From Candidatus Lambdaproteobacteria bacterium (GTDB lineage: Bacteria > SAR324 > NAC60-12): DNA of 6,210 nt. The notes beneath the pieces are model-generated. The model was not told the origin of the DNA. It was given only the letters and a program-made list of their open reading frames with translations, and did no database searches. The position numbers were made by a program, and so were the translations under genes. This document shows, in pieces, positions 1-6,166 of the stretch. Where the stretch lies: assembly GCA_012964265.1 (NCBI GenBank), contig DTUH01000304.1, positions 1 to 6,210 on the forward strand. Reading direction: 5' to 3'. Each line of letters starts with the position of its first letter. Position 1 is the first letter of the stretch.

Positions 1-1543
1 GTTTTGAAACTAACTCCGAACGTTTGGCCAAATGGACCACAAAATGACTTCTTGAGCCTACATTTCCGCGTGCAAGTTTTAAAATACTGAAATCCTCACT
101 TTTAACCTCCCACTCCAATTCACCCTGTATGAGCTGAGTCTGCTCTTCGTTTGAACGATAGATTCTTTCACGATAGTTCTGCAGATTGAGTTTTCTTTTT
201 TGATTTGCGGTAATTAGAATGTCAGTAAAAATGTCTTTCAAAGGTCTTCCGCTGATTGGAATGTTTGCCGCAACATTGGAATCAACCATTTGTTTTTGCT
301 TAGAGTTAGCGTTATTTTTATTTGATTCACCTTCTATATGGAAGAGGCTGAACATCACATCGTTTTCAAGTGTGTACTTTTCGTGAGTCAGCACCATTCG
401 CGTTGCATAGTATTCATGATAGAGGGCTTTAGTCTTTTTGTATTCAGTTTCAATTCGTTCTGCATTTCCGCTGCCGATAAGCGACTCTCTTTTTTCTCCA
501 AGTTGTTGTACTTTTGAGCTGAGATCAGTAATACTATGTTTGAGGCCGTCCCGGAACATTTTGAAATCACCTAATTTCCCCCTGATTGTGTCAAACAGAT
601 GATCGTTGCTGATTTTTTGATAATTGTATTCTTTGTTCAGCCAGTCCTGTAATCGTTTATCACCTACTTTTTTTGTTTTGAGGTAAGACTGAATTTGGTC
701 GATACCTGAGAGTAGCTGGACATCCACCCCTCTCGAGTCAACTACACCATCCCTTGAAATCCCTGTTGAAAAAGGATATGCTTCCACTCGTAAAAACAGA
801 TAAACATGCTCATTTGCTTCTGAATCAAACAGAGTAATGTTTTCCGGATACATGTACGTAACCCGAATATGTCCTGCTTGAAATGGAATATTAACACTCT
901 TGCCAAAGGCCGTTGTTACGTGACCAAGTACAGGTTCTTCCAGGCTTCGAAAAATGGCGCTGTTAAGCACATCAAGATTGTCCTTGATGCTCATTAAATC
1001 AGCGGTGAAAAGTGTCTTGATGGCAACCAAAGTGGAAATAGGGGTTTTTCGAAGAGTGTTGATGTACACTTGTTTATCGACGTTGATCTGTACAATTTGT
1101 CTTCGAATTTCCGCAATTTCTTTTTCAAAATTTGTGATATTCCTTGTATAATTTTCAATACGGACAGCCCGATCGTTTTGACCTGATTTTAGGTCGGCAC
1201 GATTCTGAAACGCTTTACGGTATGCTTGCTCCAGTTTTTGCAATTCTTCGTGCCACTTTATTTCTGTATTTAGGATTGTATCCAGCCATTTAGTTTCAAC
1301 AGCAGGAACTGAATAATAATCCTGAATACCTCTATTAGTTACTATATGTCCTGTTACTGCATCGTGAAAAATCTTTTTATTGTCTCCTGAAGGAACCCTG
1401 TGAAATACCCGCTCTACATCAGCTCCAGCCGATTTTTCCGAACTCAGGGTGGTTTTTTCGGAAGAGGACTCTTGTGCACTGCCGGTATGGGTCAACAATA
1501 ACAGTGAAATGAAAACTGTACTAATTACTCGAAAGGGCATCAT
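1..1543 (-). CDS. Exported protein of unknown function, N-terminal part (3' end outside window)
   Basis: The minus-strand frame from the ATG at 1543 stays open for 514 codons to the window edge, so the gene is partial at its C-terminus. I do not recognise the family. Residues 1-23 form a clear Sec-type signal peptide: a short start with Arg5, a hydrophobic core (VFISLLLL) and a likely cleavage at GSA|QE. The mature part should therefore be periplasmic, secreted or surface-linked; there is no lipobox. Residues about 83-155 and 335-395 are charged and probably helical or coiled coil (for example EKEIAEIRRQIVQI at 140-153). Residues about 203-275 look beta-rich. The 514 residues contain no cysteine, which is common in exported proteins. 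A second ATG at 1540 is equally possible as start. A weak GAGAAA lies 8 nt or less upstream of the ATG. The gene is divergent from the zinc-ribbon gene, and no neighbour suggests its job. Confidence 0.85.
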   Translation of the reverse strand, partial: MMPFRVISTVFISLLLLTHTGSAQESSSEKTTLSSEKSAGADVERVFHRVPSGDNKKIFHDAVTGHIVTNRGIQDYYSVPAVETKWLDTILNTEIKWHEELQKLEQAYRKAFQNRADLKSGQNDRAVRIENYTRNITNFEKEIAEIRRQIVQINVDKQVYINTLRKTPISTLVAIKTLFTADLMSIKDNLDVLNSAIFRSLEEPVLGHVTTAFGKSVNIPFQAGHIRVTYMYPENITLFDSEANEHVYLFLRVEAYPFSTGISRDGVVDSRGVDVQLLSGIDQIQSYLKTKKVGDKRLQDWLNKEYNYQKISNDHLFDTIRGKLGDFKMFRDGLKHSITDLSSKVQQLGEKRESLIGSGNAERIETEYKKTKALYHEYYATRMVLTHEKYTLENDVMFSLFHIEGESNKNNANSKQKQMVDSNVAANIPISGRPLKDIFTDILITANQKRKLNLQNYRERIYRSNEEQTQLIQGELEWEVKSEDFSILKLARGNVGSRSHFVVHLAKRSELVSK

Positions 1544-1582
1544 AATATTTTCTCAAAAAAGCGCTGATGGAGATTAAAAAAG

Positions 1583-1614
1583 TTTTGAAACACACATGTT
1601 TTAAATTTTGAAAC
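1583..1614. repeat. Tandem TTTTGAAAC repeat
   Basis: Two identical 9-mers, TTTTGAAAC, lie at 1583-1591 and 1606-1614, with starts 23 bp apart, roughly two helical turns. A related TTTTGAAC occurs at 1760-1767 and TTTGAAAA at 1637-1644. If the leftward promoter candidate is right, the pair falls just downstream of its start point, where a repressor could bind. The words are AT-rich, so chance recurrence is possible. Confidence 0.35.
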
Positions 1615-1621
1615 GTAAGAT

Positions 1622-1649
1622 ATTATGGTTGTCCAGTTTGAAAATACAA
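1622..1649 (-). promoter_or_regulatory. Candidate promoter for the leftward exported-protein gene
   Basis: Read on the minus strand, TTGTAT (1649-1644) and CATAAT (1627-1622) are separated by 16 nt. The -10 matches the sigma70 consensus at 5 of 6 positions, the -35 at only 3 of 6. Transcription would start near 1615 and leave a leader of about 70 nt before the ATG at 1543. Confidence 0.35.
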
Positions 1650-1700
1650 GTTAAAATTTAGCTTGGCTGCATGAGCGGCGACTTTTTAGTTAATTCCGCC

Positions 1701-1735
1701 AGCAGAGTAATTTAATGCGCAAACAAAACTCTGCT
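1701..1735. repeat. 8-bp perfect inverted repeat with 19-nt loop
   Basis: AGCAGAGT at 1701-1708 is the exact reverse complement of ACTCTGCT at 1728-1735. No T-run follows the stem on either strand, so it is not an intrinsic terminator. The loop is long for an RNA hairpin. It could be a split operator or structure in a leader, or chance. The upstream words CTGC (1667-1670) and GCGG (1675-1678) can instead pair with GCAG (1702-1705) and CCGC (1696-1699), which would compete with it. Confidence 0.4.
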
Positions 1736-1849
1736 TCATACTTGTTTAAAATCTGGCTGTTTTGAACGAGAAGTATGTTTAAATATCCGCTAGAAAAATG
1801 CAATAATACTGTCGTGTAATATTAAAGTCCAGCCAGCTTACTGCTAAAT

Positions 1850-1878
1850 TTGATTGAATTTAATGCATAACTTATGAT
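1850..1878 (+). promoter_or_regulatory. Sigma70-like promoter of the zinc-ribbon gene
   Basis: TTGATT (1850-1855) and TATGAT (1873-1878) are separated by exactly 17 nt; the hexamers match consensus at 4 and 5 of 6 positions. The expected start near 1885 leaves a leader of about 37 nt containing AGGAG at 1913-1917. This is the best promoter in the window. Confidence 0.6.
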
Positions 1879-1921
1879 ACACTAAAACACCGAATTATCA
1901 ATTGTTTGCTACAGGAGAAAA

Positions 1922-2122
1922 ATGCCACTATATGAATACCGCTGTCAACAATGCAAAAGTGGTTTTACCGAGCTGAGACGCAGTTCGGAAATGGATTCAC
2001 AAATTGACTGTCCGGAATGCTGCAGTCGAGAAACACAACGTTCCATCAGTTCGTTTACGGTTGGCGGCGCCTCCGCAGGAATGCCATCAGCCACTGCTTC
2101 AGCAGGCAGTCAATTCAACTGA
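1922..2122 (+). CDS. FmdB-family (CxxC_CxxC_SSSS) small zinc-ribbon protein
   Basis: This 66-aa protein starts MPLYEYRC, the characteristic opening of the FmdB/CxxC_CxxC_SSSS zinc-ribbon family. Two knuckles are visible, C8-x2-C11 and C30-x2-C33, which should bind one zinc; an extra Cys34 follows the second. After the ribbon (residues 1 to about 43) comes a low-complexity tail rich in Ser, Ala and Gly (about 44-66), also typical of the family. Members are often annotated as putative regulators, after FmdB of the formamidase/amidase systems, but the biochemical role of most is unknown. AGGAG at 1913-1917 lies 4 nt before the ATG, slightly close but strong, and fixes the start. The gene has its own promoter and a 194-nt gap before the next gene, so it is probably its own unit. 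Family assignment is firm; function is not. Confidence 0.9.
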   Translation: MPLYEYRCQQCKSGFTELRRSSEMDSQIDCPECCSRETQRSISSFTVGGASAGMPSATASAGSQFN

Positions 2123-2316
2123 GCCAGTTGTTAAACGGACTGGTCAGTTTGTAAAAATTTAAATAATATAGGTTATCCGGCAAATTTACATTTCTCGAAT
2201 TCTGCCCACATCTAATAAAACTTATTGAATTTAAAGTGGTGTGCCTCTAAAACATCTTTCCTGCAGATACAAAAACCGTATAAATTTCTTTAACACTTTT
2301 TCAAATCTAAATAATT
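2123..2316 (+). promoter_or_regulatory. Gap upstream of ppnN with weak promoter candidates
   Basis: This AT-rich spacer should carry the promoter of the four-gene block. Two candidates are visible: TTGAAT (2225-2230) with TAAAAC (2248-2253) at 17-nt spacing, and TTTCCT (2257-2262) with TATAAA (2279-2284) at 16-nt spacing. Neither is strong. No ATG occurs in the gap on the plus strand, and no purine-rich Shine-Dalgarno site precedes the ATG at 2317. Read-through from the zinc-ribbon gene cannot be excluded, because no good terminator is seen after it. Confidence 0.3.
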
Positions 2317-3675
2317 ATGGATGCGAGTATTCGTCCAAAAGGGATCCTCGATTTCCTTTCGCAACAGGAAATTCGACAATTAAGTGACCCCCAAAACGGA
2401 GGACTCAATGAATTGTTCCGCCGTTGCGCACTAGCTGTTCTTAACAGTGACAGTCATACCGACAGCGGAAAAGAAATGTTTGAAAGTTTTCCGAAATTTC
2501 GCATCAAAGTTGTCCAGCAAACACGAAGTATTAAGCTCGAAATTAGAAATGCACCGCCCAAGGCTTTTGTGGACGGCAAGTTGATTCAAGGTATAAATGA
2601 ACATCTTTTTTCGGTTTTGCGGGATATTGTATTTGTAGGTACAGAACTCTCAAAAAAAGGGGTTTATGATTTAAATCAATCTTCTTCAATCACTGATTTA
2701 GTTTATCATATATTGCGTAACACAGGTTTGCTCAGAGACTTGACTGATCCAAATCTGGTGGTTTGCTGGGGAGGACATTCGATAAGCGAAGTAGAGTATC
2801 AATTTACTAAAAAAGTCGGTTATCAATTGGGTTTACGTGAATTCAATATTTGCACAGGTTGCGGTGCGGGAGCCATGAAAGGCCCTATGAAAGGTGCAAC
2901 TATTGCCCACGCCAAACAGCGCTATAACAACTGCCGTTACATTGGAATAACTGAACCGGGAATTATTGCTTCAGAATCACCAAATCCCATTGTAAACACC
3001 CTGGTTGTAATGCCAGATATTGAAAAACGGCTTGAGGCATTCGTTCGTTCCGGTCACGGTTTCATAGTGTTTCCAGGAGCAGTAGGTACAACTGAGGAAA
3101 TCTTATATTTGCTTGGGATTCTGATGCATCCGAAAAATGCCGATCAGCCGTTCCCTTTAGTTTTTACCGGCCCTCGAGAAAGTAAAGATTATTTTGAGCA
3201 AATTGACAGTTTTATTGGCGCCACTTTGGGAGAAGAGGCCCGGAAATATTACGAAATAATTATCGATGATCCGGAAAAAGTTGCACAAAAAATTCAGGCG
3301 GGAATAAAGAATGTTCGTGCATACCGGAGAAAATTGGGAGATGCATTTTATTACAACTGGATGCTGCATATTGATCAGGATTATCAGCGTCCGTTTACTC
3401 CAACTCATGCATCGATGTCTGCATTAAATTTGCATTATGCACAGCCAAAACATGAGCTTGCCAGCAATTTACGTAAAATGTTTTCTGGAATTGTTTCCGG
3501 AAATATCAAGGAAGACGGAGTGCTTTCCATCGAAAAAAATGGTCCGTTTCAAATTAGCGGTGATCCTGAACTGATGGGTGAACTGGATGCTTTACTATCT
3601 AAATTTTGCCTGGATCGACGTATGAAACTTTCCAGGGATACGGAATATAAACCATGTTACAAAATTGTGGCATGA
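2317..3675 (+). CDS. ppnN: PpnN-type pyrimidine/purine nucleotide 5'-monophosphate nucleosidase (YgdH/LOG family)
   Basis: This 452-aa protein aligns along its whole length with E. coli PpnN (YgdH, 454 aa as recalled). The E. coli enzyme hydrolyses nucleoside 5'-monophosphates to free base and ribose 5-phosphate in the cytoplasm and is controlled by (p)ppGpp. The layout is an N-terminal DUF4478-like domain (about 1-140), a central LOG Rossmann-like domain (about 145-330) and a C-terminal DUF3412-like domain (about 335-452). Visible motifs are CWGGHS (150-155), CTGCGAGAMKG (179-189), MPDIEKRLEAF (232-242) with the expected catalytic Arg238, and FPGAVGTTEE (252-261) with the motif glutamate Glu261. 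Two signature motifs depart from consensus: the usual GPGxMEA reads GAGAMKG, and PGGxGT reads PGAVGT. The start is secure because TAA lies in frame at 2308-2310 and the first residues match E. coli, yet there is no Shine-Dalgarno site. It is the first gene of a four-gene block. Confidence 0.93.
   Translation: MDASIRPKGILDFLSQQEIRQLSDPQNGGLNELFRRCALAVLNSDSHTDSGKEMFESFPKFRIKVVQQTRSIKLEIRNAPPKAFVDGKLIQGINEHLFSVLRDIVFVGTELSKKGVYDLNQSSSITDLVYHILRNTGLLRDLTDPNLVVCWGGHSISEVEYQFTKKVGYQLGLREFNICTGCGAGAMKGPMKGATIAHAKQRYNNCRYIGITEPGIIASESPNPIVNTLVVMPDIEKRLEAFVRSGHGFIVFPGAVGTTEEILYLLGILMHPKNADQPFPLVFTGPRESKDYFEQIDSFIGATLGEEARKYYEIIIDDPEKVAQKIQAGIKNVRAYRRKLGDAFYYNWMLHIDQDYQRPFTPTHASMSALNLHYAQPKHELASNLRKMFSGIVSGNIKEDGVLSIEKNGPFQISGDPELMGELDALLSKFCLDRRMKLSRDTEYKPCYKIVA
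3672..3675 (+). other. ATGA stop/start overlap
   Basis: The ppnN stop TGA (3673-3675) overlaps the ATG at 3672 of the next gene as ATGA. No Shine-Dalgarno site precedes that ATG, so translation of the second gene probably depends on ribosomes ending ppnN (translational coupling). This favours 3672 over the in-frame ATGs at 3654 and 3756. Confidence 0.65.
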
Positions 3676-4352
3676 CGAAAGATTTGGCAACTTCAGCGGA
3701 AGGGAATCGCCCCTTTGAGTGGGGTTCCGGCGAGGAGGCTGACTCTATTCGTACTATGTCTTCGCAGGAATTATCAGCCTCAATTACGGAAATGCTGAAA
3801 GGACGAAATTTGGAAGAAGGGGTTTGGGTTTTTGGTTATGGATCATTGATGTGGAATCCGGATTTTATCGTGGAGGAAAAACTTTCCGGAGAAGTCAAGG
3901 GATTTCACCGACGTTTATGTTTAAAATCAATAGTATATAGAGGAACTCCGGATTATCATGGATTAGTATTCGGTTTGGATCAGGGAGCAACTTGTCAGGG
4001 TATGGCTTTTCGGATTGCACAGGAAAATCTGCAATCTGAACTGCAGAAAGTATGGGAACGTGAAATGTTTGCGGAAACATACATACCAACCTGGGTTAAT
4101 GTGGAAGCCAAGAAGAAAATTATTTCCGCAATTACTTTTGTCATCAACCCGGAACACGAACATTATGTGCCGGATCTTGAACTTGAGGAAGTTGCGGAAC
4201 GAGTTGTTAGGGCTGAAGGTAAATGCGGAACCTGCCACGATTATGTACAAAACACAGTAAAATTTCTGCACCAGCTTGGTTTGCGTGATCCCGTTTTAGA
4301 ACAGTTGCTGACCTTGATTGAATATCCTCAAATTTCTGTAAATTGTAAGTAA
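3672..4352 (+). CDS. chaC: ChaC-like gamma-glutamylcyclotransferase (glutathione-specific)
   Basis: The 226-aa product resembles E. coli ChaC in length and order of motifs. ChaC enzymes act in the cytoplasm and cleave glutathione to 5-oxoproline and Cys-Gly. Visible hallmarks, numbered from this start, are the substrate loop FGYGSLMWNP (54-63) and VWEREM (127-132), whose Glu131 matches the catalytic glutamate of the family; TYIPTW follows closely, as YLPTW does in E. coli. The N-terminal 50 residues before the core are weakly conserved, as in E. coli. A KCGTCHDY stretch holds a CxxC pair (Cys185, Cys188); family members often have one cysteine here, and two is unusual in my recollection. The gene overlaps ppnN by ATGA and ends 10 nt before the phosphoesterase gene. 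An alternative ATG at 3654 would add six residues. The family call is firm; glutathione specificity is inferred from family membership. Confidence 0.88.
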   Translation: MTKDLATSAEGNRPFEWGSGEEADSIRTMSSQELSASITEMLKGRNLEEGVWVFGYGSLMWNPDFIVEEKLSGEVKGFHRRLCLKSIVYRGTPDYHGLVFGLDQGATCQGMAFRIAQENLQSELQKVWEREMFAETYIPTWVNVEAKKKIISAITFVINPEHEHYVPDLELEEVAERVVRAEGKCGTCHDYVQNTVKFLHQLGLRDPVLEQLLTLIEYPQISVNCK

Positions 4353-4362
4353 TATTTCTTTT

Positions 4363-5349
4363 ATGAAACAGCCTTTTGCCAAAAGGCGAATTTCAATATT
4401 GTGGAAACTGATCCTGTTCATTACTCTGCTGGGATTCGGTACAGCAGCAGGTTATAAATTGTATGAGCAGGGTAGTAAGTCAGGCTGTTTTTTGCTTGAA
4501 GAAGATATCCTGCCGGTTGAAATTATACCTATTCGTACAGATCACCTCCAGTTAATTGCTCTTGGAGACACAGGAACAGGGAACAAAGATCAGCGTAGAG
4601 TAGCCGCAGGAATGGCTAAAGTCTGCGAAGAATTCGGTTGTGATCTGGTTTTACTCTTAGGTGATAATTTTTATCCTGATGGTGTTAAATCGACAGTCGA
4701 TCCGCAGTTTATTTCAAAATTTGAGCAGGTTTATCAAAAGCTTAAGCTTCCCTTCTTTGCTGTCCTGGGCAATCACGATGTCAAGCAGGACGTGCTTTCG
4801 CAGCTTATCTACAGTTTGAAAAGCACTTCCTGGCGTATGCCAAACTACGAGTATTCTTTCAATACTGCAGAGGCACGTTTTTATGGCTTGAATACGAACT
4901 GTCCATTTTCTGCTGAAAGACTCAGAAAAAATCTGAATCACGATGATGCGGAACAAACGGCTGATGCAACCAAACGACCATGGACGATAGTTTTCGGACA
5001 CCACTCTATTTATTCAAACGGAACACACGGAGACACAGACTTCCTGACACGTAGTTACTGGAACTGGATTTTGGAAGGTCGTGTGGATCTTTATTTGTCA
5101 GGTCATAATCACAACTTGGCACATTTTCAACCTGAAAATTCTTCCACGGATTATGTTATTAGTGGAGCTGGGGGCGCGCATTACCGGTCAACCAGTGAGA
5201 GAGAAAAGCTCGATAAATCAGTAGCATTTAATATTTATACTTACAATGATAACGGATTTATCTCGCTTGATATCACCAGAGAAATGCTTCAAATACGTTT
5301 CCACGACAGCAGCGGCAAAATCATTTACGGATATACCAAATCAAGGTAG
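4363..5349 (+). CDS. Membrane-anchored metallophosphoesterase, purple acid phosphatase (TRAP/ACP5)-like
   Basis: This 328-aa protein has a basic start (KRR at 7-9) and one hydrophobic segment (about 13-31) that should anchor it in the inner membrane with the catalytic domain in the periplasm, or act as a signal peptide. The domain carries every metal-site motif of the tartrate-resistant (type 5) purple acid phosphatases, in order: GDTG (Asp69), GDNFY (Asp101, Tyr104), GNHD (Asn137, His138), GHHSIYS (His213) and GHNHN (His248, His250). Tyr104 three residues after the aspartate is the ligand that distinguishes Fe(III)-tyrosinate purple acid phosphatases from most other metallophosphoesterases. 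The expected reaction is hydrolysis of phosphate monoesters using a two-metal centre; the substrate is unknown. It lies 10 nt after the chaC-like gene and 43 nt before the hydrolase gene. No Shine-Dalgarno site is visible before the ATG, suggesting coupled translation. The nearest known relatives by motif are ACP5-like enzymes. Confidence 0.88.
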   Translation: MKQPFAKRRISILWKLILFITLLGFGTAAGYKLYEQGSKSGCFLLEEDILPVEIIPIRTDHLQLIALGDTGTGNKDQRRVAAGMAKVCEEFGCDLVLLLGDNFYPDGVKSTVDPQFISKFEQVYQKLKLPFFAVLGNHDVKQDVLSQLIYSLKSTSWRMPNYEYSFNTAEARFYGLNTNCPFSAERLRKNLNHDDAEQTADATKRPWTIVFGHHSIYSNGTHGDTDFLTRSYWNWILEGRVDLYLSGHNHNLAHFQPENSSTDYVISGAGGAHYRSTSEREKLDKSVAFNIYTYNDNGFISLDITREMLQIRFHDSSGKIIYGYTKSR

Positions 5350-5392
5350 TTCATCTTTCCATTGTCACTGGAGTAAAGTTCCCTGAGTCACA

Positions 5393-6166
5393 ATGTCAAT
5401 TATTCAATTTAGTCACGCGAACGGCTTTCCGGCAAAAACATATTCAGTACTCTTTGAACAACTTAAAGATCATAGAATATCAGCTATCGATATTCTGGCT
5501 GAAAATGTCAGACCAGAAGATATTTGCTGGTATGATTTGAAAGATGATATTTTGGAAAGCGCAGGACAATTTGGAGAGCCGGTAATTGGGGTCGGTCATT
5601 CCTTTGGTGGTATACTTACTTTGCTTGCTGCTGCTGAAATTCCAGAGCTATTTCAAACTGTTATATTGCTTGATCCACCACTATTTTCCCTGCAAAAACG
5701 TGGTTTAATTCGTCTTCTACGTGCCTTAAATATTGAGGACTGGGTCAGTCCGTCTGGAAAATCAAAAAAACGACGAAGTCATTTTGAATCAAAGCAACAA
5801 GCACACACTTTGTTTCAGGCAAATAAAATGTTTAATAATCTTCACCCGCAGGCATTAAACGATTATGTGACTCACGGTTTAACTTATGCAAAGAACGGTG
5901 TAGAACTGAAGATTTCAGTGGAAAAAGAGGTTGCTATTTTTCGAAATATGATGACCTCATTTCCTGAAACAGTCTACAAAGTACGTGGCACCCTGGTCTA
6001 TGCAGCCAGGAATCCGATTCTATGGCCAACTGATTTGCGTTGGATTAAAAGAAAATTTCCAGAATTGCAGGTAAATCCATTTCCTGGCTCACATTTGTTT
6101 CCTCTGGAAAATCCGGAAGCAACTGCCCGCATGATTATCAGATGCATTCAGTCGGTGAAAGGTTGA
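5393..6166 (+). CDS. Alpha/beta-fold hydrolase (HANGFP type)
   Basis: The 257-aa product is a cytoplasmic alpha/beta hydrolase with no signal peptide. It opens with the oxyanion-loop motif HANGFP (8-13), followed by the nucleophile elbow GHSFGG with Ser70 and a late GSHLFPLE with the likely catalytic His234. The cap region (about 95-195) holds KKRR (125-128) and DYVTHGL (157-163), which match a widespread, poorly characterised group of bacterial alpha/beta hydrolases. The catalytic acid is not obvious: where it usually follows a late core strand, the sequence reads VYAARNPILWPTD (202-214), with Asn207 at the likely position and Asp214 further on. The substrate is unknown; an ester, thioester or lactone is possible. 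The start is secure because an in-frame TGA lies at 5384-5386; only a weak TGAG (5384-5387) precedes it. The stop at 6164-6166 is followed in frame by TAG and TAA. It is the last gene seen in the block. Confidence 0.87.
   Translation: MSIIQFSHANGFPAKTYSVLFEQLKDHRISAIDILAENVRPEDICWYDLKDDILESAGQFGEPVIGVGHSFGGILTLLAAAEIPELFQTVILLDPPLFSLQKRGLIRLLRALNIEDWVSPSGKSKKRRSHFESKQQAHTLFQANKMFNNLHPQALNDYVTHGLTYAKNGVELKISVEKEVAIFRNMMTSFPETVYKVRGTLVYAARNPILWPTDLRWIKRKFPELQVNPFPGSHLFPLENPEATARMIIRCIQSVKG

Larger units (their letters stand above)
1544..1921. promoter_or_regulatory. Divergent intergenic region
   Basis: This 378-base stretch separates the starts of two divergent genes and should hold both promoters. 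It is AT-rich. It contains a good sigma70-like promoter for the rightward gene, a weaker candidate for the leftward gene, a tandem TTTTGAAAC repeat and an 8-bp inverted repeat, each listed separately. I see no convincing open reading frame or RNA gene in it. Its length exceeds what two simple promoters need, which leaves room for regulator sites or a small RNA. Confidence 0.6.

Noticed and set aside
388..570. 60-codon minus-strand open frame
   Set aside because: It lies in another frame inside the long minus-strand exported-protein gene, which has a signal peptide and a far longer open frame.
954..1151. 65-codon plus-strand open frame with hydrophobic residues
   Set aside because: It is antisense to the exported-protein gene, with no Shine-Dalgarno site or family resemblance; the apparent hydrophobicity comes from reading an AT-rich helical gene backwards.
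1743..1783. Direct repeat TGTTTAAA at 1743-1750 and 1776-1783
   Set aside because: The word is short and AT-rich, and its place between the two promoters gives no clear role.
1654..1851. AAATTTAGC (1654-1662) and its reverse complement GCTAAATTT (1843-1851)
   Set aside because: A 9-bp AT-rich inverted match about 180 bp apart is easily due to chance, and the flanks do not look like insertion-element ends.
2116..2144. Possible terminator hairpins after the zinc-ribbon gene (CAACT/AGTTG, or GCCAGT/ACTGGT)
   Set aside because: The stems are only 5-6 bp, exclude each other, and are not followed by a run of T, so an intrinsic terminator is not supported.
3157..3408. 83-codon minus-strand open frame
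   Set aside because: It lies opposite the strongly conserved ppnN coding sequence and has no recognisable features.
3895..4271. Three open frames (two minus, one plus) within the chaC-like gene
   Set aside because: All overlap the well-supported ChaC-like frame with its YGSL and EREM motifs and show no protein-like signature.
4714..5004. 96-codon minus-strand open frame
   Set aside because: It is antisense to the metallophosphoesterase gene across its GNHD-to-GHH region and is a shadow of that gene.
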